From: Orientallactaga sibirica
Taxonomy: Eukaryota; Chordata; Mammalia; Rodentia; Dipodidae
DNA: 64,000 bases
Assembly: GCA_036365145.1 (NCBI GenBank)
Contig: JAEOAD010000024.1
Coordinates: forward strand, 15,204,501 to 15,268,500
Reading direction: 5' to 3'
The notes under the pieces are model-generated. The model was not told the origin of the DNA, did no database searches, and worked only from the letters and a program-made list of their open reading frames with translations. Positions within the stretch are counted from its first letter, which is position 1. The number at the start of each line of letters is the position of its first letter. The translations under genes were made by a program, and so were the position numbers. Below, piece by piece: positions 12,051 to 21,868 of the stretch.

Positions 12051-12269
12051 TAAATATTTTTTATTTAATTATTTGAGAGGGGGAGAAAGAGAGGCAGATA
12101 AAGAGTTGGGGAGAGATAGTTGGGCACACCAGGGTCTCCGGCCACTGCAAATGAACTCCAGACACATGTGTACCTCATGCATCTGGCTTACGTAGGTCCT
12201 GGAGAATTGAACCTGGGCTCTTAGGCTTTGCAGGGAAGCATCTTAACCACTAAGCCATCTCTCCAGCCC
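12051..12269 (-). mobile_element. DIP-like SINE, antisense
   Basis: TTATTTAATTATTTGAGAGG, GCCACTGCAAATGAACTCC, and head complement AACCACTAAGCCATCTCTCC. Confidence 0.9.
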
Positions 12270-13127
12270 CCAGCCTGCATTAAAAATCTTGCCACCCCTT
12301 ACTATTTGAACGACTAAAGCCAAGCTTCATCTCCTTTCAGCATGTTTGTGCTCAATTGTAACACGTCCTTAGCTGAACCACCGTGAATGCAGCTGATGTC
12401 ATCTGAAAGCAAGCGAAGCTCTCTGAGAAGGTTTCTCCTGCTAGGTTTTGCCACAGTTCTCACTACTGCATAACGCTCACAGAATTTTGTTGTCGCTAGC
12501 TGGAAGCCTAGATGGAATAATTTAAAAGCAAGCATTCTATGGGGAACACAGTACACAGTAAGTAAATATTACATGAATGACTGAATGAAAATATGACTTA
12601 ATTTGCCTAAGCTTGATTTGCCCCAAGGATGACTGGGGGCCAGAGATGTTGTATCATATTTTCCTATTCCCTGAAGGGTGCCAGGGTGACTCAGCAAGCC
12701 CTCTTTCTGAAGTTTGACAGTGACATGCTAAGCTGCTTGGGCACTGTCTGATGTTGACCTGATTCCAGCCCTGCCACTTTTTTATGGTTTTAGATCCTGA
12801 CAAGCCCATGGCAGGGTAGTATTGGGTGCTGAGTGTTGCTGCAGATCAGATGTAATTTGAAGCAAAGTTATTTACCATTGCCCATTAAAACTAACACATT
12901 TGATATTCTAATGACTAGAATTTACTAAAAGAGCATTCCTGATTACTCCTTTTGAAAGGCATCTATATAACAGGGACAGTGTGGACAATGCTGCTTTTTT
13001 GAAGGAGCACACAATACAGGAGTACATTTAGAATAAAAAAAAAAAGAAAAAGAAAAATAGTAGTTTAGTATAGCTGTAGTGTTTTGTAAAGTTCTGATTA
13101 TTTAAGTATATTTGTGTATTCTATTCT
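12270..13127. other. unique DNA with A-rich tract at 13035-13060
   Basis: No family is recognised. An 80-codon antisense frame at 12314-12556 has no recognisable domain. Confidence 0.35.
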
Positions 13128-13240
13128 TGCTGTCAGTCATCTAATAAATATTTATCAACTACCAGATACATGCCAGATACTACCAGGGACTTGAGGTTGT
13201 ACCAGTAGACAAAACATGTCAAACTCATATAAGCTAGTCA
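13128..13240 (+). repeat. old mammalian interspersed repeat fragment
   Basis: AATAAATATTTATCAACTACC followed by ATACATGCCAGATACTACC resembles the conserved stretch of a mammal-wide old repeat. Family unsure. Confidence 0.4.
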
Positions 13241-13380
13241 GACTTTATCAAAGGAGCTTTACATTAGAATTACATTACATCTGATGCTATAATGGTTTTC
13301 TGAAAGTTCAATGCATCGGTCAGCTTTTCATCACTGTAGTGAAACACCTGATACAGGCTCACATTCGAAGTAAGGAGGTC

Positions 13381-13621
13381 TGGGATGGAGAGATGGCTTA
13401 GTGGTTAAGGTGCTTGCCTGCCAAGCCTAAGAACCCAGGTTTGATTCTCCACTTCTGACATAGGCCAGGCACACATGGTGGGACATGCATCTGGAGTTTG
13501 TTTGCAGTGGCTGGAGGCCCTGGCAAACCCATTCCCTCTCTTTCTCTTTCTTTCTCTCTCTCTGTTCCTCTCTCTGTCTCTAATAAGTAAATAAATAAAT
13601 TAAAGTAAATCTTTAAAAAAA
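13381..13621 (+). mobile_element. DIP-like SINE, sense
   Basis: Head GGATGGAGAGATGGCTTAGTGG, B-box GGTTTGATTCTCC, body GCATCTGGAGTTTGTTTGCAG, CT-rich stretch, AAATAAATAAATT tail. It splits an older rodent repeat (13310-13380 and 13622 onward). Confidence 0.9.
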
Positions 13622-14434
13622 TAAGACCCAAGAAGTTCTATAACATCATCACACAGGCTCTGTTCTGGTCAGCTCCATGTTGCCCAGATGAACATCCAAT
13701 CAGACACAGTTTATGGAGGCAGGGATTTACTTTAAGCTCACAGATACAGGGCATGTTCCATCAATGGCAAAAGAAACAGGCTTCCTTTCATAAGTCCATG
13801 CAGAGAGTCCTCACCAACCAGCCAGCACCACAAGCAAGTAACACCAACACCAGCAAACAAAAACCCTCCAGAGCTCAAACTTGCTCTCTGGACCTTTAGG
13901 CTGGACTCAGATCTGCCCCCCAGCACACCTTTGGGCTGGAACCCAGGATCCATCTCCAGTGACACCTCCTCCAGTTGGATGGCTGGAGATACAAATTACA
14001 AGTTTAATTTTAATAAAACACCTGAGTCTATGGGGCCATACATTTAAATTCAAACCACCAGAGGCTCTGAAGAAGGTCCCATGGCAATTAGCCTAGCATG
14101 TGTAGGAGGAAGCCATCCATTTTTAACCAAGAAGCAGTGAGGGAAAGGAACAGGTCAGATTGATAAGGAACTCTTGTGCATGTCAGGGCTACAAGGGGGC
14201 CAGTTGAGGGCTAACTTAATGTCTTTCAAAGGAGATTATGATTCCCAATACTTCTCTCTGTGCCCCACCTCTTAATGGTTCCATACTATCACTAATATTG
14301 CTACTCAGGGGACCTAATTGAAGCACACAGATCCTAGGGGGATAGTCAAACTATAGTCAAGCAATGACATACTATGGAGACACATATCTGATAACTAAAG
14401 TTATATGGCTCGAAGTTCTTTGTCCTTCTATGTT
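13622..14434. repeat. old rodent repeat remnant plus unclassified DNA
   Basis: GTTTATGGAGGCAGGGATTTAC and later AATTCAAACCACCAG are phrases common in diverged rodent repeats (URR1-like or L1/LTR remnants). Boundaries and family are uncertain. No exon is seen. Confidence 0.35.
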
Positions 14435-14450
14435 AAAAAATGCAATGAGG

Positions 14451-14652
14451 TGGTTGGGGAGATGGTTTAGCAGTTAAGGCACATTCCTGTGAAGCCTAAG
14501 GACCCAGGTTCGATTCTCCAGGTCCCATGTAAGCCAGATGCACATGGTAGCACATGTGTCTGGAGTTCGTTTACAGTGGCTAGAGGACCTGGAGTGCCCA
14601 TTCTCACTCTATCTTTCTCTCTTTCTATCTCTAATAAATAAGTAAAAATTTA
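14451..14652 (+). mobile_element. DIP-like SINE, sense, perfect 16 bp duplication
   Basis: Head GGTTGGGGAGATGGTTTAGCAG, B-box GGTTCGATTCTCC, tail AATAAATAAGTAAAAATT. The target duplication AAAAAATGCAATGAGG lies at 14435-14450 and again just before the next DIP. Confidence 0.92.
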
Positions 14653-14667
14653 AAAAATGCAATGAGG

Positions 14668-14881
14668 GTTGTGGAGATGGCTTAGCAATTAAGGTGTTTG
14701 CCTACAAAGCTTAAGGACCCATGTTCAATTCTCCAGATCCCATATAGCCAGATTCACAGAGACACAAGCACACAATGTTGCACATGCGCCACAAGGGGGT
14801 ACACGCATCTGGAGTTTCTTTACAGCTGCTGAAGGTCCTGGCGCACCCATTCTCTTTCTCTCTATCCAAAAAAAAAAAAAG
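14668..14881 (+). mobile_element. DIP-like SINE, sense, long variant, poly-A tail
   Basis: Begins GTTGTGGAGATGGCTTAGC directly after the previous element's 3' duplication. It carries the extra CACAATGTTGCACATGCGCC segment of the long variant and ends in a 13-A run. Confidence 0.9.
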
Positions 14882-15063
14882 GAATGAGAACATGCTGCTA
14901 TGTTATTAAAGATCTATTAATTAATGACTCAATTATTATACCTGACAAAACATAGTGGTAAGACCTGGCACAGTTAAAGAGAGCTAGGTCCTCCAAGTCA
15001 ATCCTTTCAACGCAATTTCCTATGGGTTGTTAATAAGCATTTACTTTAAAAACAAGTTATTTT

Positions 15064-16437
15064 CCCCCTTTAAAAAAAGTTAGGGGAGGGCAGAATATTG
15101 GCGGTGGGGGGGTTTGGAGGAATAGGGGATAGGGAGGATAGAGAGGGAATTACACAAAAGTTAGGACAACATTTATCAGTTCCATGGAAATCCTAATTCT
15201 GACTACCATTTTCCAAGATATAATCACCCATAAAGGGGAAAGGGGGACAGTCTGTGCAAGAGGTGGGAAAAGTTGAACCTTCTTAAAACCAAGGACTCTG
15301 GCTGGCAATTCCCAGGCCCAGGTTTGGGTCCCACCCCTTGACAGTGAGCTCTTGGCCAGGAGACCCATGAGATCCCCAAAACAATGTAGAACATTGTAAA
15401 ACACTTGATTACCTGCCAGAGCTAAAACATAAGGTCCTATTGCTAAAGATACCACAGGCTGTGGTCACTGGCCATCAGAATACCATGCTGGCATCGAAAG
15501 GGAAACTAGCTCCCTCCTGGCTAGCCCCCATGGTGCCAAAAAGCACTATGGGAGCTGCTGAAAGAAAATGTTCACCAACAGCATGAATAAGCAGGGGACC
15601 CTTCAGACTATTAAATCAACCAGCAGGACAAGAAGCACACACTTGTGCAATAGTGGCACACACCTCTACAGGTAACCAACTGTTCCCTGGTTGGACATGA
15701 GATCTGTTCACTGGATAGAATTCCTATCTGGTACTGGAAACCAAGTCAGATTTCCATAGACATGAAACTCCTACTTCAGAGAGAGGCCCCCACTGCTCTC
15801 TGGGGAAGAAGAGTGGGCTTGCACACCAAAAATCTCTCAAATAACTTTGCATACCCCCTTTAATCCAAGCTGCTCTCACTCTTGGTTGGAGAATCTGCTT
15901 TATTTTACAGATGGCAGAGGAAATGGAGGAGAGCCAAGATCCAGTGATAAGACGAGAAAACAACCCACTGCCCACCAAGTCACTTGCCACCTTTTCCACA
16001 CCTGCCAGGTCCCAGGAGCACTTGCAGTGGAAGCAGCCCAGGAGCACGGCTCTTCCTGCTAACCTGACAACCAGCTCCAGGGTGGTGGTGGCAGCCATGG
16101 TGATTAAGGAAAACCAGAAATCCAGAGACTACAAAGAACTCAACACTAAATCAGACTGCCAACAGGCCTGCTAGGTCTCAGGGAACATTGCAGAAGAGGG
16201 GGCCTCACAGAGTTGGTGAGGAGAATAACTTGAAGCACATTCCCCATCCCCCGCTATCCCATCGGGACTGACTGAGACCTTCAAGGCCCCACAGTAAGCC
16301 CCTTAACCCCACAGGGAAGGTCCCTAGGGGAAAGGGAACAGGGGAGAAGGAATAAAGAGTATAATCTGTTTAATAATAATAATAACAATAACAATAAATA
16401 GAAAATTCAAAAAACAAAACCAACAAAAAATGTTAGT
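15064..16437 (+). mobile_element. L1 3'-end (3' UTR-like) fragment
   Basis: GC-richer than its surroundings, with a purine-rich end (GGGGAAAGGGAACAGGGGAG) and an AAT-rich tail at 16372-16400. Its part near 15880-15920 aligns by eye with 57575-57610, the 3' end of a clearer L1. A-rich direct repeats AAAAAAAGTTAG (from 15064) and AAAAAATGTTAG (16426-16437) look like a target duplication. Open frames of 60-124 codons inside it are not L1 protein and are probably chance. Confidence 0.58.
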
Positions 16438-16439
16438 AG

Positions 16440-16647
16440 GGGCTGGAGAAATGGCTCAGCAATTAAGGTGCTTGCCTGCAAAACCTAAGGACCTCAGTTC
16501 AGTTACCCAGTACCCATGTAAGCCAGATGCACAAGGTGGTACATGTGTCTGGAGTTTGTTTGTAATGCCCAGAGGCCCGGGTGTGCCCATTCTATCTCTT
16601 TCTCTCTCTCTCATCAATCAATCAATCAATAAATAAATAAAATTAAA
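16440..16647 (+). mobile_element. DIP-like SINE, sense, at left edge of the duplication
   Basis: Head GGGCTGGAGAAATGGCTCAGC, B-box AGTTCAGTTACCC, body GTGTCTGGAGTTTGTTTG, tail (AATC)n/AAATAAATAA. The 2.49 kb duplicated unit starts right at its 3' tail. Confidence 0.92.
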
Positions 16648-17266
16648 AGATAGGGACTATTCCTGTAACTCATGAACATGCAAGGATGAAAAATGACCCT
16701 CAGAGTTCTATAACCTCTTTGATGGGGGAACCCTCTGGCAGGTCTTTCTGTGGAACAATTGATTTCACCAAACACATTCATTTTGGAGGAAAATGGTTGC
16801 CACAATTTATTTGCCATGCAGAAAAGAATCATAAACAATAATAGGCTGGACAGGAAAAGAAAAAGCAAAACTAATTTACATCTGGTTATGTAAGACCCAC
16901 AATAGGATCGCATCAATGCATCGTAGGGTAAAACTTTCTCTACGAAACTGTCTCTAGATCCAGCACTGCTCTGCACAGCGGGGAGGAGACCCGATGCCTT
17001 CCTCTCACCATCTACCTTACCTGATGTCTTTACACATGAACCTGTCCCCGTCTTCAGCATCCCCCGTGCTTAGTCCTATTCCACTCAGAGGTCTTGCTCA
17101 GAAGACTGACTTCAGGACCAAAAGGTTGCTTGGTTTTTGCAATGGGTACGAGATTCATGTGGCTCAAAATGCAGTAGGTACAAATAGTGATGGATTCTTC
17201 TTTTCTCACCTCAGTTTTCTAGTCACTCAGCTCAAGGCTGCTAATTTCTCATGTTTCCTTCCAGAG

Positions 17267-17268
<2 letters not shown>

Positions 17269-17316
<48 letters not shown>
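17269..17316. repeat. (GT)24 microsatellite
   Basis: Uninterrupted GT run. The right copy of the duplication has only about 16 units (19762-19793), the largest length difference between the copies. Confidence 0.97.
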
Positions 17317-17318
<2 letters not shown>

Positions 17319-17404
17319 TTTCTCCACCTATCTATATATGTACTATGTAGCATTTTTCAGGGGAGGTGGGTTGTTGTTGTTGTACCAAGTTGTATTGATA
17401 AAAC

Positions 17405-17572
17405 AACTTTTTTGTTGTTGTTTTTCAAGGCAGGGTGTCACTCAATTTAGCCCAGGCTGACGCAGAACTCGCTCTGTAGCCCCAGGCTGGCCTTGAATTT
17501 ACAGTGATCCTCTTAGCTCAGCCTCTGGAATACGAGGATTAAAGAAAGGTGTGATCCACCACAATTGATTTT
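17405..17572 (-). mobile_element. old B1 SINE, antisense (left copy)
   Basis: TTCAAGGCAGGGTGTCACTC, CCCAGGCTGACGCAGAACTC and CCCCAGGCTGGCCTTGAATT match the B1 complement but are diverged at the 5' end. The equivalent in the right copy is 19880-20045. Confidence 0.8.
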
Positions 17573-17717
17573 TGAGTTTTTTTTGACCAGTCCTTTAAGA
17601 GCTTTGTGTCTTCTTCTCTCCTTCGGTTCTCTCTACTTTCCCTTTTCCCCTTGACTTCTTTTCCTTTTTCCCGTTCCCTGCCCCGCTCTGCCCTTCCTTT
17701 CCCCTTTTATCCTGTTA

Positions 17718-17790
17718 TTTGCGTCGCTGGAACTGAATCCAGGTCCAAGCACATGCTAAGCACGCTCTGCCTTGGAGCTGTAGCACGTTG
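17718..17790 (-). mobile_element. ID-like SINE fragment, antisense (left copy)
   Basis: GGAACTGAATCCAGGTCC, GCACATGCTAAGCACGCTCT and GAGCTGTAGCAC match the complement of a tRNA-Ala-derived ID element. Right copy at about 20198-20270. Confidence 0.6.
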
Positions 17791-17859
17791 TTACACAGAG
17801 TAGATGTGTGAAAACCTATTCAATTGCAACATCACTATTCTTATATTTTGCTATTACAG

Positions 17860-18110
17860 CCATCATCACAAAAAATGACCTTTTCACACATATCACCTCA
17901 CATGCTTGTGTGTATACTTTTTAGTGTGAATCCCTAAAATAGACTTAATGAGTAGGAAACTATGCATATTCAAAGATATTTCCAAAATTACACTCCCCAA
18001 GGTTTGTGCCAATACACACTCCCACCAACTATACATAAAGATCCCTCTTTCAATTCCACTTGTTCCCACAGTGCACCAAACTTGTTGATGTTGCTAATGT
18101 AATAGGTGAA
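17860..18110 (-). mobile_element. ancient L1M-like 3' fragment (left copy)
   Basis: AGTGTGAATCCCTAAAATAG, TTTGTGCCAATACACACTCC and AATAGGTGAAAAATGATTTC follow the pattern of old mammalian L1 3' sequence in reverse. Right copy about 20325-20590. Confidence 0.5.
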
Positions 18111-18183
18111 AAATGATTTCTTAATATAACCATTCAGAGCTTATCATTTGTAAAAGCAGTACCTTTTTAATTTTTAAAATTTG

Positions 18184-18263
18184 TGGGGAAAAGCTAAGGG
18201 TTGAATCAGGGCCTTCATCATTCCAAGCATGGACTCTATCACTGAGCTACACACTAAGCATAA
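18184..18263 (-). mobile_element. ID-like SINE fragment, antisense (left copy)
   Basis: GGGGAAAAGCTAAGGGTTGA, ATTCCAAGCATGGACTCTAT and CACTGAGCTACAC are the complement of an ID-type head. Right copy about 20661-20742. Confidence 0.6.
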
Positions 18264-18439
18264 TTATTGTTTTTAACTGTAAACTTGTACAAAACAATTT
18301 AAGAATATGTTGCATATTTCCTGTGCCTTCTCTTGCAGCTTATGTTAAAGTTAATCCCTCTGGGATAATTCATTGTTATCATTGTAGATATTGACTTTTG
18401 GTGGTAATATCTCAATATCTTTTTAAATTTTTTTAAAAA

Positions 18440-18661
18440 AAATTAAATTAAAAATTATTTATTTATTTGAAGGAGAGAGACAGAGGAGAAGAAGAAGAAG
18501 AAGATAGAGAATGAACATGCCAGAGCCTCTAGCCACTGCAAGTGAATTCCAGATACTTGTGCTATCTTGTGCATCTGGCTTATGTGGGTGCTGGGGAATT
18601 GAACCTGTGTCTTTTGGCTTTGCAGGCAAGTGCCTTAACCACTAAGCAATCTCTCCAGCCC
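18440..18661 (-). mobile_element. DIP-like SINE, antisense (left copy)
   Basis: TTATTTATTTGAAGGAGAGAG, a GAA-repeat patch, AGCCACTGCAAGTGAATTCC, and head complement AACCACTAAGCAATCTCTCC. Being in both copies, it inserted before the duplication. Confidence 0.9.
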
Positions 18662-18874
18662 TATCCTGATATTTTTAAGGACAAGTGGTGAATAGAGCCC
18701 CTTTGCCAAGAGCAGAACAGGGTTCAGAACACTGAATTGTTCTTGCTAACATCTTTCAGTTGATACTTTTTATGTATGTAAACACGCCTTGGCTTCTAAT
18801 CTGTTTCCTTAATTAATATTTTATCATCTAAAGGAAGGAATGAAAGAGGCTCCTAAAGCCTTCAAAATGATAAT

Positions 18875-19035
18875 TATAATAGCTACCACTGATTAATTTT
18901 ATGTTTTAGATAGATGCTTATATGGGCTAGCCATTAAATCTTCATAGACTTTGTGTTTGTATAAGGAAGATAACGATATTTATATTTGAGGCAGTTTGGG
19001 CCATGTATTCAGAGAGCTGAACGAGACAGAAATTG
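18875..19035 (+). repeat. MIR-like old SINE (left copy)
   Basis: ATAATAGCTACCACTGATTA, CATTAAATCTTCATAG and ATAAGGAAGATAACGA are reminiscent of MIR/L2-type text. Right copy about 21345-21505. Diverged. Confidence 0.4.
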
Positions 19036-19759
19036 ACTGGGCACTTGAAGGTAACAGTCCTCACTAAAGTGAACAGAGTTTTTGTTCTCTCCTGGTTAAA
19101 ACAACAAATATCCTTGAATTTATATGAATGAGATCTGGGGAGATAGGGACTATTCCTGTAACTCATGAACATGCAAGGATGAAAAATGACCCTCAGAGTT
19201 CTATAACCTCTTTGATGGGGGAACCCTCTGGCAGGTCTTTCTGTGGAACAATTGATTTCACCAAACACATTCATTTTGGAGGAAAATGGTTGCCACAATT
19301 TATTTGCCATGCAGAAAAGAATCATAAACAATAATAGGCTGGACAGGAAAAGAAAAAGCAAAACTAATTTACATCTGGTTATGTAAGACCCACAATAGGA
19401 TCGCATCAATGCATCGTAGGGTAAAACTTTCTCTACGAAACTGTCTCTAGATCCAGCACCGCTCTGCACAGCGGGGAGGAGACCCGATGCCTTCCTCTCA
19501 CCATCTACCTTACCTGATGTCTTTACACATGAACCTGTCCCCGTCTTCAGCATCCCCCGTGCTTAGTCCTATTCCACTCAGAGGTCTTGCTCAGAAGTCT
19601 GACTTCAGGACCAAAAGGTTGCTTGGTTTTTGCAATGGGTACGAGATTCATGTGGCTCAAAATGCAGTAGGTACAAATAGTGATGGATTCTTCTTTTCTC
19701 ACCTCAGTTTTCTAGCCACTCAGCTCAAGGCTGCTAATTTCTCATGTTTCCTTCCAGAG

Positions 19760-19761
<2 letters not shown>

Positions 19762-19793
<32 letters not shown>
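19762..19793. repeat. (GT)16 microsatellite
   Basis: Shorter allele-like counterpart of the GT run at 17269-17316. Confidence 0.96.
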
Positions 19794-19795
<2 letters not shown>

Positions 19796-19879
19796 TTTCT
19801 CCACCTATCTATATATGTACTATGTAGCATTTTTCAGGGGAGGTGGGTTGTTGTTGTTGTACCAAGTTGTATTGATAAA

Positions 19880-20045
19880 ACAACTTTTTTGTTGTTGTTT
19901 TTCAAGGCAGGGTGTCACTCAATTTAGCCCAGGCTGACGCAGAACTCGCTCTGTAGCCCCAGGCTGGCCTTGAATTTACAGTGATCCTCTTAGCTCAGCC
20001 TCTGGAATACGAGGATTAAAGAAAGGTGTGATCCACCACAATTGA
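19880..20045 (-). mobile_element. old B1 SINE, antisense (right copy)
   Basis: Paralogue of the B1 at 17405-17572, with no visible structural change. Confidence 0.8.
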
Positions 20046-20929
20046 TTTTTGAGTTTTTTTTGACCAGTCCTTTAAGAGCTTTGTGTCTTCTTCTCTCCTT
20101 CCGGTTCTCTCTCTACTTTCCCTTTTCCCCTTGACTTCTTTTCCTTTTTCCCGTTCCCTGCTCCGCTCTGCCCTTCCTTTCCCCTTTTATCCTGTTATTT
20201 GCGTCGCTGGAACTGAATCCAGGTCCAAGCACATGCTAAGCACGCTCTGCCTTGGAGCTGTAGCACGTTGTTACACAGAGTAGATGTGTGAAAACCTATT
20301 CAATTGCAACATCACTATTCTTATATTTTGCTATTACAGCCATCATCACAAAAAATGACCTTTTCACACATATCACCTCACATGCTTGTGTGTATACTTT
20401 TTAGTGTGAATCCCTAAAATAGACTTAATGAGTAGGAAACTATGCATATTCAAAGATATTTCCAAAATTACACTCCCAAGGTTTGTGCCAATACACACTC
20501 CCACCAACTATACATAAAGATCCCTCTTTCAATTCCACTTGTTCCCACAGTGCACCAAACTTGTTGATGTTGCTAATGTAATAGGTGAAAAATGATTTCT
20601 TAATATAACCATTCAGAGCTTATCATTTGTAAAAGCAGTACCTTTTTAATTTTTAAAATTTGTGGGGAAAAGCTAAGGGTTGAATCAGGGCCTTCATCAT
20701 TCCAAGCATGGACTCTATCACTGAGCTACACACTAAGCATAATTATTGTTTTTGACTGTAAACTTGTACAAAACAATTTAAGAATATGTTGCATATTTCC
20801 TGTGCCTTCTCTTGCAGCTTATGTTAAAGTTAATCCCTCTGGGATAATTCATTGTTATCATTGTAGATATTGACTTTCGGTGGTAATATCTCAATATCTT
20901 TTTTAATTTTTTTTTAAAAAATTAAATTA

Positions 20930-21140
20930 AAAATTATTTATTTATTTGAAGGAGAGAGACAGAGGAGAAGAAGAAGAAGAAGATAGAGAATGAACATGCC
21001 AGAGCCTCTAGCCACTGCAAGTGAATTCCTGATACTTGTGCTATCTTGTGCATCTGGCTTATGTGGGTGCTGGGGAATTGAAGCTGTGTCTTTTGGCTTT
21101 GCAGGCAAGTGCCTTAACCAGTAAGCAATCTCTCCAGCCC
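20930..21140 (-). mobile_element. DIP-like SINE, antisense (right copy)
   Basis: Paralogue of 18440-18661. It differs at a few bases (for example GAAGCTG for GAACCTG and AACCAGTAAGC for AACCACTAAGC). Confidence 0.9.
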
Positions 21141-21617
21141 TATCCTGATATTTTTAAGGACAAGTGGTGAATAGAGCCCCTTTGCCAAGAGCAGAACAGG
21201 GTTCAGAACACTGAATTGTTCTTGCTAACATCTTTCAGTTGATACTTTTTATGTATGTAACACGCCCTTGGCTTCTAATCTGTTTCCTTAATTAATATTT
21301 TATCATCTAAAGGAAGGAATGAAAGAGGCTCCTAAAGCCTTCAAAATGATAATTATAATAGCTACCACTGATTAATTTTATGTTTTAGATAGATGCTTAT
21401 ATGGGCTAGCCATTAAATCTTCATAGACTTTGTGTTTGTATAAGGAAGATAACGATATTTATATTGAGGCAGTTTGGGCCATGTATTCAGAGAGCTGAAC
21501 GAGACAGAAATTGACTGGGCACTTGAAGGTAACAGTCCCTCACTAAAGTGAACAGAGTTTTTGTTCTCTCCTGGTTAAAACAACAAATATCCTTGAATTT
21601 ATATGAATGAGATCTGG

Positions 21618-21855
21618 GGCTGGAGATGGGGCTTAGCAGCTAAAGTGCTTGTGCGTGAAGCCTAAGGACCTAGGTTCCATTCCCCAGTACCCATGTAAGC
21701 CTGATGCACAAGGTAGCACATCATCTGGAGTTCGTGTGCAGTGGCTAGAGGCCCTGGCATGCTTAGTATCTGTCTATCTGTCTCTTTCTCTCTCAAATAA
21801 AATAAAATAAAATAAAATAAAATAAAATAAAATAAAATAAAATAAGGTTAAAACA
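21618..21855 (+). mobile_element. DIP-like SINE, sense, at right edge of the duplication
   Basis: Head GGCTGGAGATGGGGCTTAGC, body TCATCTGGAGTTCGTGTGCAG, and a long (AAAAT)n tail at 21797-21845. A perfect 13 bp target duplication, GAATGAGATCTGG, lies at 21605-21617 and 21856-21868. Confidence 0.94.
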
Positions 21856-21868
21856 GAATGAGATCTGG

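Larger units (their letters stand above)
16648..19140 (+). repeat. left copy of a 2.49 kb tandem segmental duplication
   Basis: This 2,493 bp is repeated head to tail at 19141-21619. By eye there are about ten substitutions and a few 1-2 bp indels outside microsatellite length changes, roughly 99.5% identity. It contains a GT repeat, an old B1, ID-like fragments, an L1M-like fragment and an antisense DIP, all present in both copies. Confidence 0.95.
19141..21619 (+). repeat. right copy of the 2.49 kb tandem duplication
   Basis: 2,479 bp nearly identical to 16648-19140. The join (GATCTGGGG then AGATAGGGAC at 19140/19141) leaves no SINE between the copies. The final two G's match the first bases of the DIP that follows the right copy, so that DIP was probably already present when the duplication formed. 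Confidence 0.95.

Noticed and set aside
15724..16174. 124- and 87-codon frames on opposite strands
   Set aside because: They sit within an L1 3' UTR-like fragment; neither resembles L1 ORF1 or ORF2 protein.
16626..17060. 144-codon antisense open frame, repeated in the duplicate
   Set aside because: No domain is recognised, its C-terminal end runs into a SINE tail, and its copy survives only because the duplication is too young to have decayed.
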